A stretch of 16,582 nucleotides of DNA, taken from positions 1 through 16,582 of the forward strand of contig JAPORI010000106.1 in the NCBI GenBank assembly GCA_026710225.1, read 5' to 3'. A program made the position numbers and the translations under genes. Under the pieces are notes generated by a model. That model searched no databases. It worked only from the letters and a program-made list of their open reading frames with translations, and had not been told where the DNA came from. This document shows positions 7,661 to 15,159 of this stretch, in pieces. This DNA comes from Betaproteobacteria bacterium. GTDB lineage: Bacteria > Pseudomonadota > Gammaproteobacteria > Tethybacterales > Tethybacteraceae. How positions within the stretch are numbered: the first letter of the stretch is position 1; each line of letters begins with the position of its first letter.

Positions 7661-8903
7661 CGCTCTTGATTTTATCCGCCGCCAGCAGGTCGGCAATCGT
7701 CTCCCGGGAGCGTATCACCGCTACCTTGCCGGCGTCGATGAGCAACTCGCACGGGCGCGGCCGGCCGTTGTAGTTGCTGGCCATCACGAAGCCGTAGGCA
7801 CCGGCATCGCCAATCGCCAGCAAGTCGCCCGGTTTTGCCGCCAGATCGATGTCGCGGGCGAGAAAGTCGGCGCTTTCGCATACCGGCCCGGCGATGTTCA
7901 TGCTGCCGCTGGTGCCGGCGAGTTTGCCGCCGACGATTGCAACCGGATGCTGCGCTTCGTAAAGCGCCGGCCGCAGCAAATCGTTCATCGCCGCATCAAT
8001 CAGGATGTGGTTGCCCTTGATATACTCGACGCGGGCCAGCAGCAATCCGGCCCTGGCCACGATGCTGCGGCCGGGCTGGAAGGAAAAGCCGATGCCATGG
8101 GCATTGTCGGCCAGCCAGTCGGCCAGCGCTGCCAGCACGTCTTCGGACGGTCGCTGGCGGGCATCGCCGATGCCAAACCCGCCGCCCAGATCGATCCGGC
8201 ATTCTCCGGCTTCGCCGCTGAGCCGGTCGCGCAACTTGATCATCGCACCGGCCGCCTCGATTAGTGGCTGGGCGCGGGCAATCTGCGAGCCGATGTGACA
8301 GTGGAGAACCGCAGCGCGCAAGCGGGGGTCGGAGCCGGCTTTTTCCATCATTGCCAGGCCGGTGTCGGCATCCACCCCGAACTTGCCGCCGGCGATGCCG
8401 GTGGCTATGTGCCGATGGGTTGCCGCATCGACATCCGGGTTGACCCGCACTCCGATATCAGCCGTCTTGCCGGCGGCACCGGCCATCTCGGCCACTCGGG
8501 TCAGTTCGTCAGGTGATTCGCAGATTATGGTCGCGGCCGGCTCGCCGAGCGCGGCTGCAATGTCAGCTGCGCTCTTGCACGGACCGGTCATGCACAGATG
8601 CGGTTTTGGATTCAAGCCAGCGGTAGCGGCGGCCACCCGCGCCAGTTCACCGGCTGATCCGACATCGAATCCCAGCCCGGCCTCGGCGATGATGCGCAGC
8701 AGGGCCAGATTGCCGTTGGCCTTTACCGCATAGGAGGCTTGCGAATCGGGCAGGGCGGCGATTGCCGCTTGCACTGCACTGGCTGCACTGCGCAGTTGCC
8801 GGGCCGAGTATACATAGCAGGGGGTGCCGTGTTGCTCGGCGATTTCCGCCAAGGCAACGCCGTCGATTTCGCCTGCCGCGGCCAATTGCTCGATCGATGT
8901 CAT
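7653..8903 (-). CDS. lysA: Diaminopimelate decarboxylase
   Basis: PLP enzyme (fold type III) that decarboxylates meso-diaminopimelate to L-lysine, the last step of lysine synthesis. The 416-residue protein has the PLP lysine in YAVKANGN (Lys61), HCHIGSQI (about 201-208), the phosphate loop LGGGFG (239-244), the substrate/catalytic motif GPVCESAD (Cys342) and DAGAYG (367-372). One key position is unusual: the EPGR motif reads QPGR, with Gln276 where Glu contacts the PLP ring nitrogen in this superfamily. The ATG overlaps the lptM stop as ATGA and lacks its own Shine-Dalgarno sequence, suggesting translational coupling. The longer frame upstream to 9143 runs across lptM and the ferredoxin and is not used. 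Confidence 0.95.
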   Translation of the reverse strand: MTSIEQLAAAGEIDGVALAEIAEQHGTPCYVYSARQLRSAASAVQAAIAALPDSQASYAVKANGNLALLRIIAEAGLGFDVGSAGELARVAAATAGLNPKPHLCMTGPCKSAADIAAALGEPAATIICESPDELTRVAEMAGAAGKTADIGVRVNPDVDAATHRHIATGIAGGKFGVDADTGLAMMEKAGSDPRLRAAVLHCHIGSQIARAQPLIEAAGAMIKLRDRLSGEAGECRIDLGGGFGIGDARQRPSEDVLAALADWLADNAHGIGFSFQPGRSIVARAGLLLARVEYIKGNHILIDAAMNDLLRPALYEAQHPVAIVGGKLAGTSGSMNIAGPVCESADFLARDIDLAAKPGDLLAIGDAGAYGFVMASNYNGRPRPCELLIDAGKVAVIRSRETIADLLAADKIKSDG

Positions 8904-9022
8904 TGGGGTGCTTGCGATTCGGGCTGCTCGGGCAGGTAGAGATCGCCGCTGCGCCCGCAGCCGGAGATCGCCAGCACAACTGCCGCCAGGGTTGCGAGCA
9001 GCAACAATCGTGCCGAATTCAC
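8900..9022 (-). CDS. lptM: Small LptM (YifL)-type lipoprotein, 40 residues
   Basis: A 40-codon gene between the ferredoxin and lysA. GTG start, product beginning MNSARLLLLATLA, with a lipobox AISGC (Cys22) and then GRSGDLYLPE, the short Gly-x-Leu-Tyr-Leu-Pro pattern of the LptM/YifL/LppL family. In E. coli LptM binds LptD and helps mature the LPS export translocon in the outer membrane. The start overlaps the ferredoxin stop as GTGA and the stop overlaps the lysA start as ATGA. AAGGA lies about 9 nt upstream of the GTG. Position directly before lysA matches pseudomonads. The tail after the lipobox is only about 19 residues, normal for the family. Confidence 0.88.
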   Translation of the reverse strand: MNSARLLLLATLAAVVLAISGCGRSGDLYLPEQPESQAPQ

Positions 9023-9276
9023 GAACCGTTCCTTTCGACCAAAAGCAGGTATTTCTTGTGCAACTGGCTGCGGCTTTCGCGGTGGTTTTCATCCCCCGGT
9101 ATGCAGTCCACCGGACACAGCAGGGCGCACTGCGGTTCGTCAAAGTGTCCGACGCACTCGGTGCAAAGTTCCGGGTCGATTATGTAGTGGCGCTCGCCCA
9201 TCGATATCGCCTGATTGGGACAGACCGGTTCGCAGACATCGCAGTTGATGCACTCGGAGGTGATTTTCAGAGCCAT
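9019..9276 (-). CDS. YfhL-type 2[4Fe-4S] ferredoxin
   Basis: Small cytoplasmic electron carrier of 85 residues, closely resembling E. coli YfhL and the Allochromatium-type (Alvin) ferredoxins. Two cluster motifs are complete: Cys9, 12, 15 and 19 (CINCDVCEPVCP), and Cys38, 41, 50 and 54 with the characteristic eight-residue insertion between the second and third cysteines. A further Cys58 follows in PVDCIPG. The ATG is chosen because MALKITSECINC matches the family start; its Shine-Dalgarno AGGGG overlaps the coaD stop codon (gap 10 nt). The coaD-fdx pair is common in gammaproteobacteria. The physiological redox partner is not known from sequence. Confidence 0.93.
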   Translation of the reverse strand: MALKITSECINCDVCEPVCPNQAISMGERHYIIDPELCTECVGHFDEPQCALLCPVDCIPGDENHRESRSQLHKKYLLLVERNGS

Positions 9277-9286
9277 CGACGATCCC

Positions 9287-9808
9287 CTACTTTCGTTCGT
9301 CCTTGTCGCTAGCGCAAAACTTGCCAATCAGCCGCTCGGCGATGGCCGGCTTGACATAGTGATCGACATTGCCGCCAAGCCGCGCCAGTTCGCGCACCAG
9401 ACTGGAAAAGACATGGATGTATTCGTTGGGTGGGGTCAGGAACACGGTTTCGATTCCGGCCAGCCGGCGGTTGATGTCGGCCAGATGCATCTCATACTCG
9501 AAATCGCCGACGGTGCGCATGCCGCGCACGATCAGGCTGCACGAATTGGTCGCGAGAAACTTCGCCAGCAGTCCCGGCACCGGCATTACCCGGACGTTCT
9601 CGTATTCGCCGGCGATGATAGTGCACATTTCCACCCGCTCTTCAATGTTGAACAGGGTCTCCTTCTGCGGCTCGGCGGCAACAGCCATGATCACGCTGTC
9701 GAACATTGTCGCAGCCCGCCTGAGCAGCGCCTCATGGCCGCGGGTTACCGGATCGAAGGTTCCCGGGTAGGCGGCGATCGCCTTGACTAGCGGCGGCTTG
9801 TTCATCAT
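9287..9808 (-). CDS. coaD: Phosphopantetheine adenylyltransferase
   Basis: Catalyses the penultimate step of coenzyme A synthesis, transferring AMP from ATP to 4'-phosphopantetheine. The 173-residue product has the nucleotidyltransferase signature YPGTFDPVTRGH (residues 14-25, T/HxGH motif), the conserved RGMR (95-98) and the C-terminal FSSLVRE (134-140, equivalent to ISSxxVRE). The ATG at 9808 overlaps the rsmD stop in ATGATG and has GGAAG about 8 nt upstream; a second ATG follows immediately, so the start could be one codon later. Confidence 0.96.
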   Translation of the reverse strand: MMNKPPLVKAIAAYPGTFDPVTRGHEALLRRAATMFDSVIMAVAAEPQKETLFNIEERVEMCTIIAGEYENVRVMPVPGLLAKFLATNSCSLIVRGMRTVGDFEYEMHLADINRRLAGIETVFLTPPNEYIHVFSSLVRELARLGGNVDHYVKPAIAERLIGKFCASDKDERK

Positions 9809-10365
9809 CCGGTCGCTTCCAGCAGGCTCCAGTACGAATTGCCGCAACTGTCCTGGCGAATCGGCTGCCAATGATCAAGGTCAATGTTCAACGGTGTTGG
9901 AGATTCCAGGTAGGCGATCCCGTTTGCCCCGAGCGCGGCGCGCATGCGGGCGAGCAACTTGTTGCGGTAGCAATCTTCCTCCATCAGCCGGTAGGGCGGA
10001 TCGGCAAAAACGATCGTCAGATTGCGCTGGCTGCCCAGCCACTGCACCGCATCGGCGGCGGTTATCTGCACCCTGGCAGCAGCGTCAAGCTTGGCCGCGG
10101 TGCGCCGCAATTGGGCGACTGCGTTGCGGCTCTTGTCCACCGCCAGCAGCCGCAGAGCACCCCGGGAGACGGCCTCGAAGCCCAGCGCCCCGGATCCGGC
10201 GTACAGATCGGCAACCGTCGCTCCGACAATCCGGTCGGCAAGCAGGTTGAAGACGGTTTCCCGGACGAAGTCCGGCGAAGGCCGGATGCCGGCAACGACT
10301 GCAATCCGGCGCGAGCGCCAGCGGCCGCCGATGATTCGCACCCTGCCGGCTGCTGCCCGGCGCAT
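9805..10365 (-). CDS. rsmD: 16S rRNA (guanine-N2)-methyltransferase RsmD
   Basis: SAM-dependent enzyme that methylates G966 of 16S rRNA during 30S assembly. The 186-residue protein contains the N-terminal RIIGGRWRSRRI, the family RPSPDFVRETVFN segment, SAM motif I DLYAGSGALG (53-62) and the N2-guanine methylation motif DPPY (122-125). It starts 9 nt after the cpoB stop without a clear Shine-Dalgarno sequence and overlaps coaD at its end. The rsmD-coaD pairing is widespread. Confidence 0.95.
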   Translation of the reverse strand: MRRAAAGRVRIIGGRWRSRRIAVVAGIRPSPDFVRETVFNLLADRIVGATVADLYAGSGALGFEAVSRGALRLLAVDKSRNAVAQLRRTAAKLDAAARVQITAADAVQWLGSQRNLTIVFADPPYRLMEEDCYRNKLLARMRAALGANGIAYLESPTPLNIDLDHWQPIRQDSCGNSYWSLLEATG

Positions 10366-10374
10366 GGCAGGCGA

Positions 10375-11118
10375 TCAGCGGACGACCAGCGCCCGGGCGT
10401 TGTCCGCCGCCAGGGTCTCCGGATAAAGCGTCAGCACCCGTTCGCGCAACCGCCCGGCGGTTTCCTTGTCGCCGCCCGTTTCGTGCGCATCCGCCAGCAG
10501 CAACAGCAAATCGGGGGTGCGGGCACTGCCCGGATAGCGGCTGAGCGTCTCTTCGAGTACGTCGATTGCTTCACCGTGTTCACCGGCGCGCAGGTGCAAA
10601 TCGGCGATGTGGTGCCGGGCTGCCGGGGCAAACATCGAATCCGGGAAGCGCTTGGCCAGATCGCGGAAGGTGCCCAGTGCCGAGTGGCTGTCGCCGGCGG
10701 CAACCGCCGCGTGCGCTCTTTCGTAGACCTTGGCGGCATCGGCAGCAATTATCTTTTCAAGCCGGCCAATCCGGGAAGACTGTCGCTTGAGCTGGGAAAT
10801 GTCCTTTTCCTGTCTGGATATTCGCTCGCCGGCGGCATCGACCTTTTCGCCGACACTGCGGCTGTTGGCATCGATTATGCCGTTGAGTTCGCGCACCAAC
10901 TCCACCAGTTCCTGCTTTTCGGCGCTCAACTTGGCGACTTGGCCGGCAAGCTGACGCAGGCTGCCTTGCAAGGCCTCGACCCGTTCGGTGAGTTGGGTTA
11001 TCTGCTGCCGGGCTTCCTGATCGTCAAACAGGCCACCCAACTGGGCGGTAGCCGGCAACGGCGCAACCAGCGCCAGACCTGCCAGCAGCACCGGCAGCGT
11101 TCGGGCCGCCGCCTTCAT
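10375..11118 (-). CDS. cpoB: Cell division coordinator CpoB (YbgF)
   Basis: Periplasmic protein that, in E. coli, binds TolA and PBP1B to coordinate outer-membrane constriction with septal peptidoglycan synthesis. The product is 247 residues: signal peptide about 1-26 (MKAAARTLPVLL to ATAQ), a Gln/Glu-rich coiled coil of about 80 residues that trimerises in the homologue, and C-terminal TPR repeats (from about 118, e.g. YERAHAAVAAGDSHSALGTF). It is the last tol-pal gene, 25 nt after pal. Start chosen for the signal peptide; the open frame upstream overlaps pal and is a shadow. Confidence 0.93.
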   Translation of the reverse strand: MKAAARTLPVLLAGLALVAPLPATAQLGGLFDDQEARQQITQLTERVEALQGSLRQLAGQVAKLSAEKQELVELVRELNGIIDANSRSVGEKVDAAGERISRQEKDISQLKRQSSRIGRLEKIIAADAAKVYERAHAAVAAGDSHSALGTFRDLAKRFPDSMFAPAARHHIADLHLRAGEHGEAIDVLEETLSRYPGSARTPDLLLLLADAHETGGDKETAGRLRERVLTLYPETLAADNARALVVR

Positions 11119-11143
11119 GACCGAGGCGGCCGGATTTTGCCTG

Positions 11144-11680
11144 TTATTCGTCGCTGTAGACGATGCGTACCCTGCGGTTTTCAGCCCACGCCTCTTCATC
11201 GCTGCCCAAGGCCAGGGGACGCTCTTCGCCGAAACTGACTGTCTCGATCTGATCGGCATAGACGCCGCTGGCGACCATGATCTCGCGTACCGCTTCGGCC
11301 CGGCGCAAGCCCAAAGCCAGGTTGTACTCGTTGCTGCCCCGCTCGTCGGCGTGTCCTTCCAGAACAACCGTCTTGCCGCGATTGATGATCAGAAAGTCGG
11401 CGTGGGCGTTGAGAACCCCCAAGTCATCGGCCTTTACCGCCGACTTGTCGTAATCAAAGAAGATCAGGCGCTGGCCAAGCAGGCCGCCCAGACTTGATGC
11501 GCTGCTTTCGTCGGCCACCTCGGCGTGTACCCGCGGTCTTTCAACCACTTTCGGCGCAACCACTTCCGGTTCGCTCGGCTCCAGGCCCGACTGGATTGAC
11601 TCTTCCTTGGCGCACGAGGAAAGCAGCATGGCCGCGGCGGCAGCCAGAATTGGCACTGTTACCAGTTTTTTGGGCTTCAT
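11144..11680 (-). CDS. pal: Peptidoglycan-associated lipoprotein Pal
   Basis: Outer-membrane lipoprotein that binds peptidoglycan and TolB. The 178-residue product has a signal ending LLSSC (Cys23), a flexible linker, and an OmpA-like domain. That domain has IFFDYDKSAV (73-82), GHADERGSNEYN (109-120) and ENRRVRI (167-173), which carry the Asp and Arg that grip diaminopimelate. The residue after the lipid Cys is Ala, consistent with transfer to the outer membrane. GGAG lies about 9 nt before the ATG. Its own promoter-like element lies upstream in the tolB-pal gap, so pal and cpoB may be made in excess over TolB. Confidence 0.96.
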   Translation of the reverse strand: MKPKKLVTVPILAAAAAMLLSSCAKEESIQSGLEPSEPEVVAPKVVERPRVHAEVADESSASSLGGLLGQRLIFFDYDKSAVKADDLGVLNAHADFLIINRGKTVVLEGHADERGSNEYNLALGLRRAEAVREIMVASGVYADQIETVSFGEERPLALGSDEEAWAENRRVRIVYSDE

Positions 11681-11805
11681 GTGACTTGCTCCATTTTTGA
11701 TGAGATTTCAGCGGAAAGCGGAAAGAGGATGTAACCCGGCCTTATGGCTGTCTTCGATAATGCCGACCACTACCTTTGCAACCGAACGAGTATATTGCGC
11801 CCCAT

Positions 11806-11835
11806 ATTTTAGCATGGCTGCCCGGAGTGGCACAA
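11806..11835 (-). promoter_or_regulatory. Candidate sigma70 promoter for pal-cpoB
   Basis: On the minus strand a TTGTGC -35 box (11830-11835) is separated by 18 nt from TAAAAT (11806-11811), which is preceded by TGC, making an extended -10. Transcription would begin near 11799, giving a leader of about 120 nt before pal. The -35 box runs into the T tract of the hairpin at 11834-11861. Supported by sequence match and position only. Confidence 0.5.
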
Positions 11836-11861
11836 AAAAAGCCGCCATTTGTCCTTTTTTT
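11834..11861 (-). terminator. A/T hairpin after tolB, possible weak terminator
   Basis: Directly after the tolB coding sequence an eight-base arm AAAAAAAG and its complement CTTTTTTT flank a 12-nt loop. The stem is nearly all A-T, so it is weak, but it leaves a run of U in the transcript. It could attenuate read-through from tolB in either direction. The pal promoter candidate begins at its distal edge. Confidence 0.3.
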
Positions 11862-13198
11862 CAGTACCAGCTGGAGCGAATCGGTCCCCAGAGCGGGTTG
11901 ATTATCTCCCCTTGCTCGCTGCGGGGCAGGGCAAACAGGATCTTGCCGGCCACCGATACCGTGAACAGGCGGTTGGTGTAGTCCTCGTCCTTGAACAGCA
12001 CCATCGACCCGTCCGGTGAGAAAGAGGGCGAATCAGCCCGCCTGATCGAGGTCAGCGGGATGCTGCGGCCTTCGCCGCCAGTCTCCATGGCGTGGATGTT
12101 GAAGCCTTTTTCGTCCCGGCGCACATAGGCGAGGACGCTGCCGTCGGGCGAATAGGCCGGCGAGACGTTGTAGGAGTTGTAGGTGAGCCGGGTCTCGGAA
12201 CCATCGTCCTGATTCCAGATGTAGATGTGCGGTGATCCCAGCTCGTCGCTGACGTAGGCGATGGCGCGGCCGTCCGGAGCGAAGTCCGGTTCGGTGTTGA
12301 TGGCGCTGCTTTCCCGCATCCGCAGCCGCCGGGTTCCGTCCATCGAAATCAGGAAGATGTTGGTTGAACCGGCCTCCGACAGTGCCGCGGCCAGCCAGCG
12401 GCCATCCGGCGACACCGCCGGGGCGCTGTTGTTGCCGGAAAACGCGGCAACCACCCGCGGCTCGCCGCGCAACAGGTTGAACTCGTAGATTATCGGCCGC
12501 TGCTGCTCGAAGGATACGTAGTAGAGTGAATTGCCGTCCGGCGACCATTCCGGCGAGATCAGCGGTTCGGTGCTTTTTACCACGGTCTGGGGGTTGTGGC
12601 CGTCGTAGTCGGCGACTTTCAGTTCGTAGAGCGCATCGCTCTTGGGGCCGCTTTTGAGGACATAGGCGATCTTGGAGGTGAAGGCGCCCTCGATGCCCAG
12701 AATCTGCTCGGACAGCCAGTTGCTGACTACATGCGCCGCCAGCCGCTGCTGGCCTTCTTCCACCGAGATCGAGTAGGTCTCGAAGTTCTTGCCGGTAAGG
12801 GCATCGAACAACTGGAACGATATCTTGATCTTGTCTTCGCCAGCATCGACCCGCCCGACCAGCACGTACTCGAGGTTGTGCCGCAAGGCGGAGCTGTGAA
12901 AGGGTGTCCCGCCGATCGCATAACTTGGATCCGGCGATCCGAGTTCGCTGCGAAAGCGGCCCGAGCGGCGCAGGTCATCGACGATTACCTGCGAAAGGCG
13001 CAGGTCGCCGTCTCCCTCGCCGGGAAACTCGGCGATCGCGATCGGTACCCGTCGCAGGCCCTCGCTTTCGATCTGGATTTGAATCTGGGCGCGTCCTGAA
13101 CTGGCAAGCACCAGCAGGCCGGCCAGCATGATCAGCCAAGCGAATGGCTTGTTCAAACAGGGCTTCATCGCAGCGGCGATTCTCGCACAGCGGCTCAT
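11861..13198 (-). CDS. tolB: Tol-Pal system protein TolB
   Basis: Periplasmic protein that cycles between Pal and TolA during outer-membrane constriction. It has a signal peptide ending about SSGRAQ (residue 38), an N-terminal D1 domain (VPIAIAEFPG onward) and a six-bladed beta-propeller with regularly spaced (S/A)PDG turns near residues 219, 263, 307, 350 and 394. It ends NPLWGPIRSSWY. The ATG at 13198 overlaps the tolA stop as ATGA, repeating the tolR-tolA arrangement. An internal ATG at 13168 would give a more ordinary 28-residue signal peptide, so the true start may be ten codons later. Neither start has a strong Shine-Dalgarno sequence. Confidence 0.95.
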   Translation of the reverse strand: MSRCARIAAAMKPCLNKPFAWLIMLAGLLVLASSGRAQIQIQIESEGLRRVPIAIAEFPGEGDGDLRLSQVIVDDLRRSGRFRSELGSPDPSYAIGGTPFHSSALRHNLEYVLVGRVDAGEDKIKISFQLFDALTGKNFETYSISVEEGQQRLAAHVVSNWLSEQILGIEGAFTSKIAYVLKSGPKSDALYELKVADYDGHNPQTVVKSTEPLISPEWSPDGNSLYYVSFEQQRPIIYEFNLLRGEPRVVAAFSGNNSAPAVSPDGRWLAAALSEAGSTNIFLISMDGTRRLRMRESSAINTEPDFAPDGRAIAYVSDELGSPHIYIWNQDDGSETRLTYNSYNVSPAYSPDGSVLAYVRRDEKGFNIHAMETGGEGRSIPLTSIRRADSPSFSPDGSMVLFKDEDYTNRLFTVSVAGKILFALPRSEQGEIINPLWGPIRSSWY

Positions 13199-14004
13199 TT
13201 CTTGGGCCTGATAGTCAGCAGCAGATCGCCAAATTCATTGCGCAGTTCCGGGTCGTCGGGCAGCACGAAGCCGCCGGCGGCGGCACGGATTACCGCCCGC
13301 AGCGCCTGGTTGTCGTAGACGGCCAGGCCGCTACTGCGTTCGATTTGCGGGGTTGCGACCAGCATCCCGCGGCTGTCGAGCCGCACCCGCACCTCGACGG
13401 CAATGTCGTTTTCGGCGCTGATGCCGTCCGGGTTGCTCATGTAGCGGTGCACCCGCTCCTTGATGCCGCTGGTATAGCGGCCGATCAGGCTGGCTCTTTG
13501 CTCGGCGGTCAGACCCGGGCGGGCTTTGGCGGCGGCCGCCGCTTCCCGGCGCTGCTGCTCGGCGACTTCGCGCTGGCGGCGTTGCTCGGCTTGCCGCCTT
13601 TCTTCCCGGGCATCCTGCTCGGCGCGTTCTTTCTCGGCCCGTTCCTGCTCGGCTTGCTGCTGGGCGCGCCTTTCCTCTTCCTGGCGCTGCTGCTCGGCTT
13701 CTTGGCGTTGCTGTTCTTGCTGTTGCTCGCGCTCGGCGGCCTCCTGACGGCGCCGGGCCAGGTCGGCTTCGCGCTGGTTCTGGCTCTGCCTGGCCTGCTC
13801 GCGCAACTCGGAAATCTCTCTTGCCGGCTGCGGCTGGGGCTGCGGCTGGATCTCGGTGATCATCGGCACCGCTATCGATACCGGAATGATCGTTCTTTTC
13901 AGTTCGATCGAAAGCGCCAGCGGCAGGACCAGCGCCGCCATCGCCACAGTTGCCTGTACCGCCGAGACGATCAAGTCCGGCTCGTACAGCCGGGGCGCCC
14001 TCAT
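13195..14004 (-). CDS. tolA: Tol-Pal system protein TolA
   Basis: Inner-membrane protein that spans the periplasm and transmits proton-motive force from TolQ/TolR to TolB-Pal. The 269-residue product is much shorter than E. coli TolA (421). It has one transmembrane helix (about 12-32), a (QP)4 stretch (53-60), a long Glu/Gln/Arg-rich helix (about 62-165) and a C-terminal domain (about 168-269) with IKERVHRYMSNP and VRVRLDSRGMLV, as in TolA domain III/TonB-like folds. The membrane helix has SAVQA where most TolA proteins have SxxxH. ATG overlaps the tolR stop as ATGA. Confidence 0.93.
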   Translation of the reverse strand: MRAPRLYEPDLIVSAVQATVAMAALVLPLALSIELKRTIIPVSIAVPMITEIQPQPQPQPAREISELREQARQSQNQREADLARRRQEAAEREQQQEQQRQEAEQQRQEEERRAQQQAEQERAEKERAEQDAREERRQAEQRRQREVAEQQRREAAAAAKARPGLTAEQRASLIGRYTSGIKERVHRYMSNPDGISAENDIAVEVRVRLDSRGMLVATPQIERSSGLAVYDNQALRAVIRAAAGGFVLPDDPELRNEFGDLLLTIRPKK

Positions 14005-14432
14005 TGCGCCGAGCTGTCGGTTTCGGTAACCAGCCCGAAGTTCTTGATGCCGGCTGCGTGCAGGGCGCTGAGCACTGCAACCACTTTTTCATAGGCCAGC
14101 TGCCGGTCGGCGGCGATGAGCACCGGCGCATCCGGAAACAGCAACTGCCGCTCGCGGATGTAGTCGGTCATCTCGGCCAGTGATGAAAACGCGGTCTCCT
14201 CGCCGCTGAAGTTGTAGTCCTTGAGCGTGTAGCCGCCTTCCGCCGGCATCAGCACCTCAAGGGCGTTGTGCTGCTGGCTCTTGGCGATGTCGCCGGCGCT
14301 GGGCAGATCGATCACCGACTGGCTGATCAGGGGAGCGGTAACCATGAAGATCACCAGCAGCACCAGCATCACGTCCAGGTAGGGCACCACGTTGATCTGG
14401 CTTTGCAGGCTGCGTCGGTGAGTGCGTCGCAT
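14001..14432 (-). CDS. tolR: Tol-Pal system protein TolR
   Basis: Inner-membrane ExbD/TolR-family protein that forms the proton-driven motor with TolQ. The 143-residue protein has a single membrane helix containing the essential aspartate (Asp20 in NVVPYLDVMLVLLVIFMV), then the periplasmic domain ending AGIKNFGLVTE. A purine-rich stretch (AGAAGAAAAGAAG) precedes the ATG, 13 nt after the tolQ stop. All motifs are normal. Confidence 0.96.
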   Translation of the reverse strand: MRRTHRRSLQSQINVVPYLDVMLVLLVIFMVTAPLISQSVIDLPSAGDIAKSQQHNALEVLMPAEGGYTLKDYNFSGEETAFSSLAEMTDYIRERQLLFPDAPVLIAADRQLAYEKVVAVLSALHAAGIKNFGLVTETDSSAQ

Positions 14433-14445
14433 CGCTTCTTTTCTT

Positions 14446-15111
14446 CTAGAGTTTGCGGCGCACCAGGTTGCAGAACGCGTCGGCGAAGTTCTCGTACTGG
14501 ACGTTGAAGTCTTCCAGCCGCGCCGACAGGTGGTTGTAGGCGATCACCGCCGGGATGGCGGCAAACAGGCCCATGGCGGTTGCGATCAGCGCCTCGGCGA
14601 TTCCCGGTGCAACCTGGGCTATGGTCGCTTGCGAGGTGGTGGTCAGCGACCGGAAGGCGTTGATGATCCCCCAGACGGTGCCCAGCAGGCCGATGTAGGG
14701 GCTGGCCGAGGCCGCGGTCGCCAGCGACGGCAGCAGCCGCTGCAACTTGGATGTTTCAGTCTGGATCGCGATCTCCATGGCGGTCCTGACGCCTTCGACG
14801 AGCAGGGGGGGATCGGCGATTTGCGCCTTGCGCAGCTTTTCCAGTTCAAGATAGCCGGCGTGAAAGACCATCGCCAGGCCGTCCAGGCCGTAGGCGCCGT
14901 CCTCGACCTTGGCGTGGATCTCCTCGATCTTGCCGCCGGCCCAGAATTCGGAATTGAACTTCTCTGAGTCGCTGCCGACCCGCGTAAAAGCCTTGACCTT
15001 GCGGATGATGAAGAAAATCACGCAAAAAAGGATCGCCACCAGCACCAGCAGGATGGCCTGGGCGAAAAGGCTGGCGCTCTTTACCAGTTCGAATAGATCG
15101 GTTTCAGACAC
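14446..15111 (-). CDS. tolQ: Tol-Pal system protein TolQ
   Basis: ExbB/TolQ-family inner-membrane protein forming the stator-like pentamer around TolR. The 221 residues contain three membrane helices. The two pore threonines are in place: Thr145 in GLLGTVWGI and Thr178 in EALIATAMGLFAAIPAV, at the same numbers as in E. coli. The start is GTG with no recognisable Shine-Dalgarno sequence, only pyrimidine-rich leader before it. tolQ is the first gene of the run; ybgC, which precedes it in many relatives, is absent, replaced by a divergent gene. Confidence 0.96.
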   Translation of the reverse strand: MSETDLFELVKSASLFAQAILLVLVAILFCVIFFIIRKVKAFTRVGSDSEKFNSEFWAGGKIEEIHAKVEDGAYGLDGLAMVFHAGYLELEKLRKAQIADPPLLVEGVRTAMEIAIQTETSKLQRLLPSLATAASASPYIGLLGTVWGIINAFRSLTTTSQATIAQVAPGIAEALIATAMGLFAAIPAVIAYNHLSARLEDFNVQYENFADAFCNLVRRKL

Positions 15112-15159
15112 TCGGCGAGGATGGCGGGAAGTTCGGACAGAAGACGGGCAAAGAAGCCG

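Noticed and set aside
8904..9143. Longer N-terminus of lysA starting at 9143
   Set aside because: It would run across lptM and the ferredoxin, and the family start matches MTSIEQ at 8903.
9871..11238. Plus-strand open frame of 455 codons opposite rsmD, cpoB and the end of pal
   Set aside because: No recognisable domain; lies entirely antisense to three genes with clear family motifs. Long antisense frames are expected in GC-rich coding DNA.
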